Positions 10,855-24,015 of a DNA stretch of 64,000 nt are shown in pieces. Made by a program: the position numbers and the translations under genes. The DNA is from Hydractinia symbiolongicarpus (taxonomy: Eukaryota; Cnidaria; Hydrozoa; Anthoathecata; Hydractiniidae), in contig NC_079877.1 of NCBI RefSeq assembly GCF_029227915.1, positions 3,596,001 to 3,660,000 of the forward strand, in the 5' to 3' direction. How positions within the stretch are numbered: the stretch's first letter is position 1; each line of letters opens with the position of its first letter. The notes beneath the pieces were generated by a model. That model was not told the DNA's origin. It did not search any database and was given only the letters and a program-made list of their open reading frames with translations.

Positions 10855-13340
10855 TAACAAATACATATTTTTTCTGTCGATGGCCATACCAACGTAATAT
10901 CGCATAATACTGCATAATACTGCATAATACCTTTATAATTCAAAAAAAGTACATAAATTTTCTGTCGATGGCCATAACAACGTAATATCGCATAATACTG
11001 CATAATACCTTCATAATTCATAAAAAACACATAAATTTTCTGTCGATGGCCATACCAACGTAATATCGCATAATACTGCATAATACTGCATAATACCTTT
11101 ATAATTCAAAAAAAGTACTTAAATTTTCTGTCGATGGCCATAACAACGTAATATCGCATAATACTGCATAATACCTTCATAATTCATAAAAAACACATAA
11201 ATTTTCTGTCGATGGCCATACCAACGTAATATCGCATAATACTGCATAATACCTTCATAATACTCTCTGTCGTTACATAAAAAATACAAAAATTTTCTGT
11301 CGATGGCCATACCAACGTAATATCGCATAATACTGCATAATGCCTTCATAATACTCTCTATCGTTCCATAAAAAATACATATTTTTTCTGTCAATAATCC
11401 ATAACCAACGTAATATCGCATAATACTGCATAATACTGCATAATACCTTTATAATTCAAAAAAAGTACATAAATTTTCTGTCGATGGCCATAACAACGTA
11501 ATATCGCATAATACTGCATAATACCTTCATAATTCATAAAAAACACATAAATTTTCTGTCGATGGCCATACCAACGTAATATCGCATAATACTGCATAAT
11601 ACTGCATAATACCTTTATAATTCAAAAAAAGTACTTAAATTTTCTGTCGATGGCCATAACAACGTAATATCGCATAATACTGCATAATACCTTCATAATT
11701 CATAAAAAACACATAAATTTTCTGTCGATGGCCATACCAACGTAATATCGCATAATACTGCATAATACCTTCATAATACTCTCTGTCGTTACATAGAAAA
11801 TACAAAAATTTTCTGTCGATGGCCATACCAACGTAATATCGCATAATACTGCATAATGCCTTCATAATACTCTCTATCGTTCCATAAAAAATACATATTT
11901 TTTCTGTCAATAATCCATAACCAACGTAATATCGCATAATACTGCATAATACTGCATAATACCTTTATAATTCAAAAAAAGTACATAAATTTTTTGTCGA
12001 TGGCCATACCAACGTAATATCGCATAATACTGCATAATACTGCATAATACCTTCATAATTCATAAAAAACACATAAATTTTCTGTCGATGGCCATACCAA
12101 CGTAATATCGCATAATACTGCATAATACTGCATAATACCTTTATAATTCAAAAAAAGTACATAAATTTTCTGTCGATGGCCATAACAACGTAATATCGCA
12201 TAATACTGCATAATACCTTCATAATTCATAAAAAACACATAAATTTTCTGTCGATGGCCATACCAACGTAATATCGCATAATACTGCATAATACTGCATA
12301 ATACCTTTATAATTCAAAAAAAGTACTTAAATTTTCTGTCGATGGCCATAACAACGTAATATCGCATAATACTGCATAATACCTTCATAATTCATAAAAA
12401 ACACATAAATTTTCTGTCGATGGCCATACCAACGTAATATCGCATAATACTGCATAATACCTTCATAATACTCTCTGTCGTTACATAGAAAATACAAAAA
12501 TTTTCTGTCGATGGCCATACCAACGTAATATCGCATAATACTGCATAATGCCTTCATAATACTCTCTATCGTTCCATAAAAAATACATATTTTTTCTGTC
12601 AATAATCCATAACCAACGTAATATCGCATAATACTGCATAATACTGCATAATACCTTTATAATTCAAAAAAAGTACATAAATTTTTTGTCGATGGCCATA
12701 CCAACGTAATATCGCATAATACTGCATAATACTGCATAATACCTTCATAATTCATAAAAAACACATAAATTTTCTGTCGATGGCCATAACAACGTAATAT
12801 CGCATAATACTGCATAATACCTTCATAATTCATAAAAAACACATAAATTTTCTGTCGATGGCCATACCAACGTAATATCGCATAATACTGCATAATACTG
12901 CATAATACCTTTATAATTCAAAAAAAGTACTTAAATTTTCTGTCGATGGCCATACCAACGTAATATCGCATAATACTGCATAATACTGCATAATACCTTT
13001 ATAATTCAAAAAAAGTACTTAAATTTTCTGTCGATGGCCATAACAACGTAATATCGCATAATACTGCATAATACCTTCATAATTCATAAAAAACACATAA
13101 ATTTTCTGTCGATGGCCATACCAACGTAATATCGCATAATACTGCATAATACTGCATAATACCTTCATAATTCATAAAAAATACATAAATTTTCTGTCGA
13201 TGGCCATACCAACGTAATATCACATAATACAGCATAATACCTTCATAATACTCTCAATCGTTCCATAACAATATTATATTTTTCTGTCAATAATCCATAA
13301 CCAACGTAATATCGCATAATATTGCATGTTACCCTTATAA
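10855..13340. repeat. Left subterminal array A of the KDZ-type element, about 29 units
   Basis: By hand count about 29 copies of an ~84-bp unit with core TGTCGATGGCCATACCAACG, then GTAATATCGCATAATACTGC and one or two extra TGCATAATAC steps. Three spacer variants alternate: AATTCAAAAAAAGTAC, AATTCATAAAAAACAC and ATACTCTCTATCGTTCCAT. They form higher-order blocks; one ~300-bp segment recurs at 11119, 11635 and 12327. Minus-strand open frames across it are artefacts of repeat length. Such subterminal repeats probably serve as transposase-binding sites (inference). Confidence 0.93.
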
Positions 13341-13424
13341 TACTCTCTATCGCTACATAACAAATGCATTTTTTTGTAGATAGGCTATAACCAACGTTAT
13401 ATGCCACATTATTCCGCAGTAGAA

Positions 13425-15350
13425 ACAAGTGTTCTCCCTGGAAATGACGTATCAAAATTTCTAAAGTAGACCAATTAATGCAAAGTGATCACATATTGAA
13501 AAAAACAACAATTGAGGTTGAGTATACATCCATTTACCAATAGAAATGATATTATGGCAAAATACTCTTCTGCGAAATGATACATCAAAAGTCCTACATT
13601 AAAAGTCCTCAAGCACGCCAATCAAGAGAAGACTTAAGTACCTTGCCGCGATATAAAAAAATAAAAGTTCTAAAGCAGACTAATCAATGTGTAGACTTTA
13701 CACTGTAATTGAACAAATATTGAGGTTGGATACACATCCATCCACCAATAGAAGTCATATTTGACTAAATACCCTCCAAGAAAATGACACATCAAAGTCC
13801 CAAAGCAGACCAATCGAAGGAAAAACTATTCACTATAAACCAAACCAACACTGATGTTGGATAACAATCCATTCACAAATAGACACTATACTTTGGACTA
13901 ATACGCTTCCGCGAAAAGATGAAGCACGCCAATCAAGAGAAGACTTTACGCCTTAAATTAAACATTCAGTGAGGTTGGGTGCACATCTATGCACCAATAG
14001 AAACAATATTCTGGACAAATACCCCCTCGCAAATGACACAGTAAAAGTCTTAAGCTGTTAGATTTGAGGAAAGATGTATAGTATGCACTAAAAAGGCGGT
14101 TTTGTTCTATACCTATGCACATGCAATAGAGACGACAGTGATAGCTTGGATAAGACTATTTAAAAAATGACCTAATAGATCTATTCAAATAAAGCCTCCC
14201 TAAACCAGTAAGTAAATGGGATATTCTACAATACATGGCTAAAAAACAACCTGGATGAAAGTAAAGGTCGAAATCCTAGCAGAAAAATTAAAAGAAGTCT
14301 GTAAATGTGAGACACATCCATACGTCATTTAAGGTAACACTTTTAGAAGTTGAGGTATGTGCAAAATAAGATCTGAGATATTTTAAAAGACCAATCAAAG
14401 AGAAAATTTTATACTTTACCTTTCACAAACACTTATGCTGGAAATACATCCATACACAAATAGAAACAATTTTATGGAGAAATACCCTCCCTGGAAATGA
14501 CGCATCAACAGTCCTAAAGCAGACCAATCAATGCGAAGGCTTTACAATATAAACCAATCTGAGGGAACACGTTGCACTATAGAGGTATTGAGGTAGGGTA
14601 CAAATCCATCCACTAATAGAACAGATATTTTGACAAAATACCAAAACTGCATTCTGGACAAATATCCTCTCGCGAAAAAACATATTAAAGGTCTTAAGGC
14701 AATACATTGAACAGACAGCAGTGTGCTATACCCACTCATACTTCATTAGAAGCGATTCTATGTTCATTCGAGCTGACATTATTAGATGTCCTAAAACATG
14801 ACAATCAGAGGGAAGACGATATACTATACATTAAACAAGTGGTATTGTTCTATACTTATCCATACACCAAGAGATACGATGTTCTGGACAAATACCTTCC
14901 TGCGTAATGACACATCAAAGGTCCGAAACCAGACCAATACACTACACAATATAGAATCTTAGATCCTTTAAAAGGGCAAATAAATTCAAAGGAAAACCAT
15001 CTTCTGGTCAGTAATAAAGCAGAAATGCTGGACCCATTCATAAGTCAATGAAAAGGAAATTTTGCGAGAATTTTTAGCTCCATTGAAATATTAGATGCCC
15101 TAGCAGAACAAGACAAATAAAATATATGTACGATACAGTAGACAAGCAGAGGTGGAATAAAAGCTTGCATACATCACTAGAAAGATACTTTTAAGAAATA
15201 TCGCGCGCGAAAAAGATAACGTTCTAGCAGACCATTTGAAGTAAATCTTTACTTTTGCAAAAAGGCAAATCGGATACCCATTCATAGCTACATCACTAAA
15301 GAGATATTCTGCGAAAGTAACCAAACGCGGAATAAAGTATTAAATGCTCA
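13425..15350. repeat. Left inner array B, diverged ~130-150-bp units
   Basis: A degenerate repeat with recurring phrases GAAATGACACATCAAAAGTC, AAAGCAGACCAATCAA, GAGGTTGGATACACATCCAT and CCAATAGAAA, returning about every 130-150 bp. Copies are much more diverged than those of array A. Similar phrases in reverse complement occur at 20270-20680. Confidence 0.75.
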
Positions 15351-17130
15351 AGCACAATAATTTAGTGCCCTAACCTCATAACTTCCCTTGTGTTAGGTTA
15401 TAAATTATAAAACTTGGTATGGATGATATCTGTCACATGACAATTAAAAATCATGATTCATATGCTGACTTTGTTAAATACACAAGAGAAATCAGTGTCA
15501 TTGAGGCTTTTTAACTAACTATACATAGATTTCCATAGATTGTAATGGCAATATAATGTGTGTTACGGGTATGTTATGTGTGTTTGAGAATGTATTTACA
15601 GTCTCTGTGGATAAAGAAGTAAAAAAATTGTTGGAAAAAAACTTCATAAAAGACTGCATGTAATGATTGCATGATCCTTCTCTAAAGTGACCCTGTTCAT
15701 TTAGGTACAGTAATGGGTTGTATGAAGAAAAAAGTGCCAGTTTGTATAAGAATCGTGTTTTCAGTGTAAATTTAGCTGATTACTTATACAAGACTAGTCG
15801 ATAAAGCCCATGGGAAAATCCACTAAGGCAGAAGAACAATGGAAAAATAGGTTGCTTTAGATTTTTTGCTGACGTCAGCAGTGCATATACAAAAAGAAAA
15901 TTGGTTAAAGTTAGTCATTCGTTGTCTGTAAGGTGTGGAGGTTGAAACGTTGACCATAATAATGTATGGTATCGTATGTTTTTGACAAACGCTTAGGGAG
16001 ATATAAGGGCTTAAAATTTTTTCTGACGTCAGCAAAGTCCCTACCAAAAGTTTCAAAAAAAATTTCTTCACAAATTCGTACACCCGATGCATTCATCATC
16101 TAGATCTTGAAATGCAGATCAAGAATATGTATATAAGATAAATGTTTATCATTCATTTATTTTTTATGTTAAAAAATAATTATTTGAGGAAACTTTTTTT
16201 TTTTAGGAAAATCTTTTTAAAACATTCACATAACTATTTAAGTAATGTTGTTTAGATAAATGCTGTAATGCCAAAAGGAAAATACTGGGTTAGGCAGCCA
16301 ATGGTAAGTTTTTATTGAATTTGATTTGAGATTTGAAATTTGATTTGAGGTTTGATTTGAAAAAAAATATGAAAGTAATGTTGTGTAGTGGGTTGCACGT
16401 ACTATTACTTTCAGTTAAAAAGTCCAAAAATCAACGTGACAGAAAATAATTAATTGGATATAACAATTTAATTGCTATGTTGTGCTTTTTTTATGGTTTA
16501 TAGAGAACAGACAAAAGATATTGCCGACAGAAACGATGGTGAAAGCATTAGAGAACAAAGAATCCTTACAACAAGTGAAGGTTAGTCCGAACATATTAAC
16601 TGTTTTCATGTTAGAGAAATGCTCGAATGTTTGTTGTTATCAATCTCAAGAAACCCTTTCGTATTAACGAATAAGATTTGTTCCATTTTTATTTATCTTA
16701 TCTTTAGTGAAGAAACTCAAAGTCGCGATAACCTAGATTCACAGCAAGCATGACGAATTCATGGTGGTTCAGTTAAGTTTAAAATATGAAATTATTGATA
16801 GATTGACAATTTGTCAACCAGGCCTTAGCTTTTGCAATCTTAAAGTTAAAGTCCAAAAGACAAGTAAAAATTAGGGCCTAAAAAATATTTTTCCGTTCGA
16901 CTTCCTTTTGAATATTTTTCATTTTGTGTCGCAGTGTAAAACGTTTGTAATATTTTTTTGCATATTGGGAAAAGCTGCCAAAAGGGAACAAATCTGTAGT
17001 TCAGCTTGTTTTGATTAACCACAAAAAAAGCTTAGGGATGAATTTCCCGTATTTAAAAGCAATCCATACACATTGTTTCATTGTTTCGGTCTTTGAAAAA
17101 AACACGTTTGGGGAGATAATTTACCCGCAT
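15351..17130. other. Interior of the KDZ-type element, left part
   Basis: AT-rich. It includes a copy of the dispersed GCTGACGTCAGC-bearing repeat (15793-16140). A weak exon-like pair lies on the plus strand: ATG at 16268 reading MPKGKYWVRQPM up to a GTAAGT donor at 16304, and an AG-preceded stretch from about 16502 ending at GTTAGT near 16580. Joined in phase these soon hit a stop, so I do not call a gene. Confidence 0.4.
15793..16140 (+). repeat. Dispersed repeat, copy 1 (ACTAGTCGATAA family)
   Basis: Starts ACTAGTCGATAAAGCCCATG, then CCACTAAGGCAGA, two palindromic CTGACGTCAGC sites and a TAGATCTTGAAATGC phrase, in the same order as the copies at 36906-38319. It lacks the 3' part with the CACAGACACAC motif. 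Confidence 0.7.
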
Positions 17131-17133
17131 TAA

Positions 17134-17870
17134 CCCTATTCGGTCCGGGGGGGCGGATTCCGCCCCCCCTGACGTTTTTTTTGTAATAACTCCTGATTGC
17201 TTTGTTATATGGCTATGATACTTACTGAGTTTCAACATTTATCTATTAGACACCTGCATGCTAATTTTTTAGGTCCCATACCTTTCAGAGGCTTTGATAT
17301 TGGCCATTACTCGAAACTACCCCTAAAAATCTCTATGAAATCCTTATAATGGGGAAAATATAATAACTCCTGTTAGGATTATCCTTAGAACTTGAAACTT
17401 GCAACACAACTTTATTTCATCAAGAAGAATCATTTTGAATAATTTAAACACGTGACTAATCCGATTTCCCGATTTTGTCGGATTTCACCCGAAAATCGGA
17501 AAAAAACGGATTTTCGGGCAATTTTTGGCAATTTTTTATCCGATCCATGTAAAAACCGGAAGATATGTTAAATAACTTTTATTTAACTTTCAGAAACTTC
17601 AAACAGAATGTAAAAATTCCCTCTAGAACGAAAGTAATTATAATTTAAGCAGATAGTGGCATTTTTGACAATTTTCAAGCTTCTGATGACGTCACAGAAA
17701 ATGTGCTGACGCAAGCAAAAATTTATTGCCGCCATTTTGTTCATTTTATGACGTACTATAAGTGTGCCAAGTTTGATTCAACTTGAACAATCCTATGAAA
17801 AGTTATTGAGGGGGGGGCGGAATCCGCCCCCCCGGTCATAGTATGTTCGAAAAACCCCGGACCGAATAGG
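17134..17870. mobile_element. MITE with CCTATTCGGTCCGGGG inverted ends
   Basis: A 16-bp inverted repeat at 17135-17150 and 17855-17870; next to each lies a GC-rich hairpin-like GGGGGGGCGGATTCCGCCCC-type stretch. The left end is preceded by TTAA, the classic piggyBac target, and starts CCCTA as piggyBac ends often do; the right flank does not show the second TTAA, so this class is tentative. It lies inside the KDZ-type element and beside its transposase remnant. No protein is encoded. Confidence 0.65.
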
Positions 17871-17887
17871 AATGACCGAATGGAATT

Positions 17888-18078
<191 letters not shown>

Positions 18079-18081
18079 AAT

Positions 18082-19382
18082 TTAAATAGAATGCAGTGGT
18101 AAACTTATGAGTGTGAAAAAGCGCGTGTGTTGGTAGAATCTTGATTTTCTGTTCTTGACGTATTCGCTTAAAATGCACGCATGATCATAGAACATATCTA
18201 ATGGGGCCTCTTCTAGATGTATATAAAAAGAAGCAGGTGCATCTTTTCGGCCTTCAATATGAAGTATGACGTGAAATCCACAGCAGTGGCCATGTATTGG
18301 GTAGAACCAAAAGAACACAAACTTCATGTCTTGCTTGCTCACTTGTGAAAATGACTTTTGACAAACTTCAATAGGGACGTCGTCGTATTTGCTTGAGTTG
18401 CTGGAGTCGGCAGAAAATATTCTAACTTGCCGAATTTGTTTGCCATAATTTGAAGAATAAAAAACAAAGGCCAAACTCAGCTGGATTGTAAGAACCTTCA
18501 AATAACTGCTCTTGTTGTATTTTAAAGGAATAAATTGTTTTCACAAAATATGCAGGGTACAAAGGTAAATTAATCACATCGTTGCGTGGAAGACAATTTT
18601 GAGAGTGTTCTGAAGACTTAATAATTACATCTGCAATCTTTTGATAGAATTGTTGCTGGTAACAAAATTCCAGTACAGACGAGCGAGTCCCCCTACCTAC
18701 TTGACATGCAAATCTCAAATCTATAATAATGTTTACTGCACGGAATGGTATAAGAGTATCAACACAAGAATCGTTGGACAACTGTTTAAAAACGGACGCT
18801 ATTGCTTTTTTTTCATTTATGTTGGTATTATCAGATATCAAGCGGCAGTAAAGACCGACGGACATCGATGGCAAATGTGTGCGTAATTGCTCCTAATGAA
18901 AACATAATGCATCGTCACCTATTCGATTCTTTTCTGAGATCTCCCCAAAAACAATTTTTTCGTACGTACAATAAGCTACGATTAGGACGATATAATTCCC
19001 TATTATTGTCACTTTTTGATGTTATAAAGCAACTGCCAAGCCTTCTAAAACGAGAAGAAATAACTTCGTCTGCTTGCAGGATTTCTATTGGTTCTACAAA
19101 TGCATTCTTGAACCCCATTTCATTCTTCCTACCGTCACATGAAAGCACGTTAGGTTTCCCATCACATTCTACGCATGTTTTCCGGAAATCAATATCCATG
19201 TGAGACGCTCAACCCAACTACTATGCTATGAATAATGGAACTGACATGAATTTTTCTTTTAGAACACGGCGACAATATCGAGCTTCCATTATTTTTATAA
19301 CACCCCTGAAAGTAATTTTTTCGTTATTCACGGCCTCTGTAAACTCCCAACCTATTTCATAAACAGCGCAAATTTTAGAGGA
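18082..19382 (-). pseudogene. Decayed KDZ-family transposase
   Basis: Read on the minus strand in three frames. Frame one (19382 down to 18915) carries a segment ending FMSVPLFIA, three stops, then ASHMDIDFRKTCVECDGKPN and VLSCDG: the Cys-rich/acidic region preceding the KDZ core. Frame two (18874-18422) holds an LPLYPAYF segment. Frame three (18501-18082) holds the most diagnostic part: a cysteine, an HGHCCGFHVI block, EGRKDAPASF, and [19 protein letters not shown], matching the KDZ pattern of HGxxxGF followed by YDxAC and NRxxxF (family knowledge). The expected downstream DKFH/H-C region is only hinted at near 18100 in another frame, and the C-terminus is not found. Two frameshifts and the three stops make it a pseudogene. 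Confidence 0.75.
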
Positions 19383-20269
19383 TCAATAGTACCAACAGCA
19401 TATTTAACTTAACATGTAAAAATATATAAAAAAACAAGGACAGACTTATCAACGTCAACGTTACGCAACTTTCAAAATGGCCGTAATAACACTGCTCTCT
19501 GCTTTACACATCCCTTTGTCGTGGCTGCCAAATCTCGGATTGGTTTTTCAAAAAAATCAGGCGTTGCAATTGAATGCTACACGCGGGAGAATAAAACAAA
19601 GTCGGTAAATATATATCGCATTTAGTATTTTGTGCAGATAAAAGAATTTCGTGATTAATTAACAGGACGCGCTTTTCGCGGACAAACAGGCAAAATACCG
19701 CTATTATTAAAATGACTAACGATATCATACGTCTATTGGTTTTTCGGTCAGTTGCTCATAAAGTTGATCTTGTTAACTCATCATATGATTTTTTACCAAT
19801 AGCCAATAATACTTACATTATTTAGAACTATTTTTAGCTTTTGTACTCTGATCCTAACTTCAATGGAATATCAAATCTACGGAGACTCTTTAAATGAGAT
19901 AAATTTTATACTTATGCCTTTTTGGAACATCTTTGTTCCATGTAAATAGAAGTTTTGACTTTTAATTTGGAATTCTTCCATCTTTTTCCTAATGATACGT
20001 TATATTACTGACATGCCTTCTACAGAATTTCAGCCTAAGAGCCTTTGCCGATAAAAAGTTATGACCTGTCAAATTTTAACTACAAACAATGGAATAATTT
20101 CATCGTAAACGGCTCTAAACTTTAATGTGATATAGCTTCTCTACGGCAGCAGCTTCTTCAGTCGGACAAAAATCATTGGAACATTTAAATTTTTATGCAT
20201 CTAAGAATTCATTTGGTTTAAGAACTAATCAAGCTATACTATTGAAATACTGCCCCGAAAAAAAGAAAT
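19383..20269. other. Interior of the KDZ-type element, right part
   Basis: AT-rich sequence with no recognised motif. It would be upstream of the minus-strand transposase remnant and could hold a promoter or an N-terminal exon, but I could not identify either. Confidence 0.4.
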
Positions 20270-20680
20270 AAAAAACACACGTAATGTCTTTGGATTGATT
20301 GGCCTGCTTTAGCGCTTTTGATGCGTCATTTTCAGGGAGGACACTTGTTTCTACTGCTGCACGGATAAGTACATAACAGTAAAGCCCGGTAAATTTATAG
20401 TATAATGCCTTGCCTCAGATTTGCATTTTTTAGGACTTGTGATATGTAATTTCGCGGGGGTATTAGTCCAAAATATCTTTTCTATTGGCTATCGGTGGGC
20501 ATAGAACACCACCGCCTGTTGAATATATTGTACAAAAACGCCTCTTTGTTTAGCCTGCAATAGGGCCGTTATTATGTCTTGTTGCAAAAGGATATTTGAG
20601 CGAAATATCGTTTCTGTTTGTGTATGGATGTGTATCCAACCTCAAACTTTGTCTACTTTATAAAAACAGCTTTCCGTAAA
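20270..20680. repeat. Right inner array B', short
   Basis: Contains reverse-complement forms of array B phrases: GATTGATTGGCCTGCTTTAG, GATGCGTCATTTTCAGGGAG and ATGGATGTGTATCCAACCTC. About two to three units, against some thirteen on the left, so the arms are unequal here. Confidence 0.7.
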
Positions 20681-20689
20681 TGGCAGTTA

Positions 20690-22650
20690 TGCGAAATATT
20701 CTGGAATATTACGTTGGTTATGGCCATCGACAGAAAAAATATGTAGTTTTTATGAAGCGACAGACATTATTATGAAGGTATTATGCAGTATTATGCGATA
20801 TTACGTTGGTATGGCCATCGACAGAAAATTTATGTGTTTTTTATGAATTATGAAGGTATTATGCAGTATTATGCGATATTACGTTGTTATGGCCATCGAC
20901 AGAAAATTTAAGTACTTTTTTTGAATTATAAAGGTATTATGCAGTATTATGCAGTATTATGCGATATTACGTTGGTATGGCCATCGACAGAAAATTTATG
21001 TGTTTTTTATGAATTATGAAGGTATTATGCAGTATTATGCAGTATTATGCGATATTACGTTGGTATGGCCATCGACAGAAAATTTATGTGTTTTTTATGA
21101 ATTATGAAGGTATTATGCAGTATTATGCGATATTACGTTGTTATGGCCATCGACAGAAAATTTATGTACTTTTTTTGAATTATAAAGGTATTATGCAGTA
21201 TTATGCGATATTACGTTGTTATGGCCATCGACAGAAAATTTAAGTACTTTTTTTGAATTATAAAGGTATTATGCAGTATTATGCAGTATTATGCGATATT
21301 ACGTTGGTATGGCCATCGACAGAAAATTTATGTGTTTTTTATGAATTATGAAGGTATTATGCAGTATTATGCAGTATTATGCAATATTACGTTGGTATGG
21401 CCATCGACAGAAAATTTAAGTACTTTTTTTGAATTATAAAGGTATTATGCAGTATTATGCAGTATTATGCGATATTACGTTGGTATGGCCATCGACAGAA
21501 AATTTATGTGTTTTTTATGAATTATGAAGGTATTATGCAGTATTATGCGATATTACGTTGTTATGGCCATCGACAGAAAATTTAAGTACTTTTTTTGAAT
21601 TATAAAGGTATTATGCAGTATTATGCAGTATTATGCGATATTACGTTGGTATGGCCATCGACAGAAAATTTATGTGTTTTTTATGAATTATGAAGGTATT
21701 ATGCAGTATTATGCGATATTACGTTGTTATGGCCATCGACAGAAAATTTATGTACTTTTTTTGAATTATAAAGGTATTATGCAGTATTATGCAGTATTAT
21801 GCGATATTACGTTGGTTATGGATTATTGACAGAAAAAATATGTATTTTTTATGGAACGATAGAGAGTATTATGAAGGCATTATGCAGTATTATGCGATAT
21901 TACGTTGGTATGGCCATCGACAGAAAATTTATGTGTTTTTTATGAATTATGAAGGTATTATGCAGTATTATGCGATATTACGTTGTTATGGCCATCGACA
22001 GAAAATTTAAGTACTTTTTTTGAATTATAAAGGTATTATGCAGTATTATGCAGTATTATGCGATATTACGTTGTTATGGCCATCGACAGAAAATTTAAGT
22101 ACTTTTTTTGAATTATAAAGGTATTATGCAGTATTATGCAGTATTATGCGATATTACGTTGGTTATGGATTATTGACAGAAAAAATATGTATTTTTTATG
22201 GAACGATAGAGAGTATTATGAAGGCATTATGCAGTATTATGCGATATTACGTTGGTATGGCCATCGACAGAAAATTTTTGTATTTTTTATGTAACGACAG
22301 AGAGTATTATGAAGGTATTATGCAGTATTATGCGATATTACGTTGGTATGGCCATCGACAGAAAATTTATGTGTTTTTTATGAATTATGAAGGTATTATG
22401 CAGTATTATGCGATATTACGTTGTTATGGCCATCGACAGAAAATTTAAGTGTTTTTTATGAATTATGAAGGTATTATGCAGTATTATGCAGTATTATGCG
22501 ATATTACGTTGGTATGGCCATCGACAGAAAATTTATGTATTTTTTATGAATTATAAAGGTATTATGCAGTATTATGCAGTATTATGCGATATTACGTTGG
22601 TTATGGATTATTGACAGAAAAAATATGTATTTGTTATATAGAGAGGATGT
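20690..22650. repeat. Right subterminal array A', about 23 units, inverted relative to the left
   Basis: About 23 units by hand count of the reverse-complement core (TATTACGTTGGTATGGCCAT). It carries the same three spacer variants as the left array; a ~300-bp block at 22146-22448 has the same predicted reading as the left-arm blocks, indicating very high identity between arms. Confidence 0.93.
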
Positions 22651-23219
22651 CGGATAATGCGGTTTCATTTGTCGGGTCCATTTGGTTGGAGAAGTATGAC
22701 TGAACGTCTGTCGGACTTTTAATATCGATAAAGTATGAAGGGTACTAGTTATGTTGTACGTCGTGTGTCGGGACCACTTAGCCCGGTGCTAAATGAAGTC
22801 GTTCCCCAGCAAACCATCACATCATCACGTTTGGTTGGACTTGGACGTTTTCCCAGGTACCTTATTAAGGCTTTTTTTGACTCTAAGCTTTTCTGGATAG
22901 TACTCAACCAGTTGTACTGTGGAGTAAGGAATGACATCACATCGCAGACAGAACACTAGAATCAGTGTTTATTTTCCTAAAATAGTTTAGCTAAGCTGGC
23001 TTTATTATATTAATTAGCCAAGTGCAGACCTATCAATAAGTAGAGAGCAATTGCTCTTGCTCGTGCAAAGGCTCTCCCAATTCTAAGAAATGAGAAACTA
23101 ACTGAGCCATTAATTGCTCCCCCAATTCTAAAAAAAGTTTTTCTGGATCAGAATTATCAATTTATCTCACATAGAAATCAATGTTCTCTTTATTATTATT
23201 TACAGTAAACAATATAGAA

Positions 23220-23470
23220 AGTGTTGCGAAGAGGTTCACAAGGCAAAGGCATTAAGCACGGCCAAGGAAAGGGCATGGCCAAGGAAAGGGCACGGCCAAG
23301 AAAAGGGCACGGCCAAAGCCAGGCAAGGAAACAGGAAGAGGAATCAGCGAGGCAGGGGTAGGCTAGGCAAGGCATGTAGGCAGGCATCAGAAAAGGCATA
23401 GGAACAGTAGGCAAAGGCACGGTCAGCGCTGGCAAGGCCACAGAACAGCAAGGCAGGGGCACAGGCACCT
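23220..23470. repeat. GC/purine-rich low-complexity tract, degenerate GGCAAGG repeats
   Basis: A 250-bp tract dominated by GGCACGGCCAAGGAAAGG-like and GGCAAGG units in otherwise AT-rich DNA. The Pro/Ala/Leu-rich frame on the minus strand is a compositional artefact. Confidence 0.8.
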
Positions 23471-23949
23471 TAATAGAAAATCTCCCCCCCCCCCCTACAT
23501 CTCAAAGATTGTGTATACTCAATATGTCTAAGCTATGTATCATATTAGGGCAGGAGTATAGAACATTTTGAAGTGCAAATATTTCAAATTCAATGGCTCA
23601 TAAAAAAGATCTGAAATTTATATCAGGTCAATATACAGTGAATCATGTTAGCAGAATTATGTGCCAATACAAATATTTAAACAATCAGTCATAATGCTGA
23701 AAAAACTATCATTTTTTGATAAATCTGAGATTAAAAATTAACGAAGTTTCTTGTGCCTTTTTTTACCATAAAGTGATAGATCTATTACAAAAACAAAACG
23801 TTTTTGGACTCTATAAATGAAAGTGATAAATGTACGCAATTCCCCCTCTGCAACTCAAAAATTACCTATTATACTCAATATATAGCTAATATCATATACT
23901 TATGAATACCTGCTTGTTGTAGATGCAAGATAATTATATTTTTCCTAGC

Positions 23950-24015
23950 CCTGTCCAGGATTTGAACCTGGATCTCTCATTTGCATGAGTGTCATAGCCA
24001 TTAGACCAACAGAGC
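23950..24015 (-). tRNA. tRNA-like sequence, probably pseudogene or SINE head
   Basis: On the minus strand GCTCTGT at the 5' end pairs with ACAGGGC at the 3' end (7 bp, one G-U). The T arm is perfect (CCAGG TTCAAAT CCTGG), and A-box-like (TGGTCTAATGG) and B-box (GGTTCAAATCC) promoter motifs are present. The anticodon arm is too short for a canonical 7-base loop, so I do not assign an isotype and regard it as degenerate. Confidence 0.45.

Noticed and set aside
10855-13340. CRISPR-like regular repeats
   Set aside because: Units are direct tandem repeats with recurring spacers in an animal transposon arm, not unique spacers between short repeats.
10788-13455. Many open frames of 60-100 codons on the minus strand reading MQYYAILRWYGHRQKIYV-type repeats
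   Set aside because: They follow the unit length of the tandem array and are repeated in all copies and in the opposite arm; no start context or independent coding signal.
16268-16580. Two exon-like pieces inside the KDZ element
   Set aside because: Splice borders look fair, but joining them in phase meets a stop after about a dozen codons and nothing is recognisable.
21016-22448. Similar open frames on the plus strand
   Set aside because: Mirror image of the left-arm array; repeat artefact.
23196-23468. Pro/Ala/Cys-rich 90-codon minus frame
   Set aside because: Compositional effect of a GGCAAGG-type low-complexity tract.
23950-24015. Functional tRNA gene
   Set aside because: Acceptor and T arms and both Pol III boxes are good, but the anticodon arm is too short; kept only as tRNA-like.
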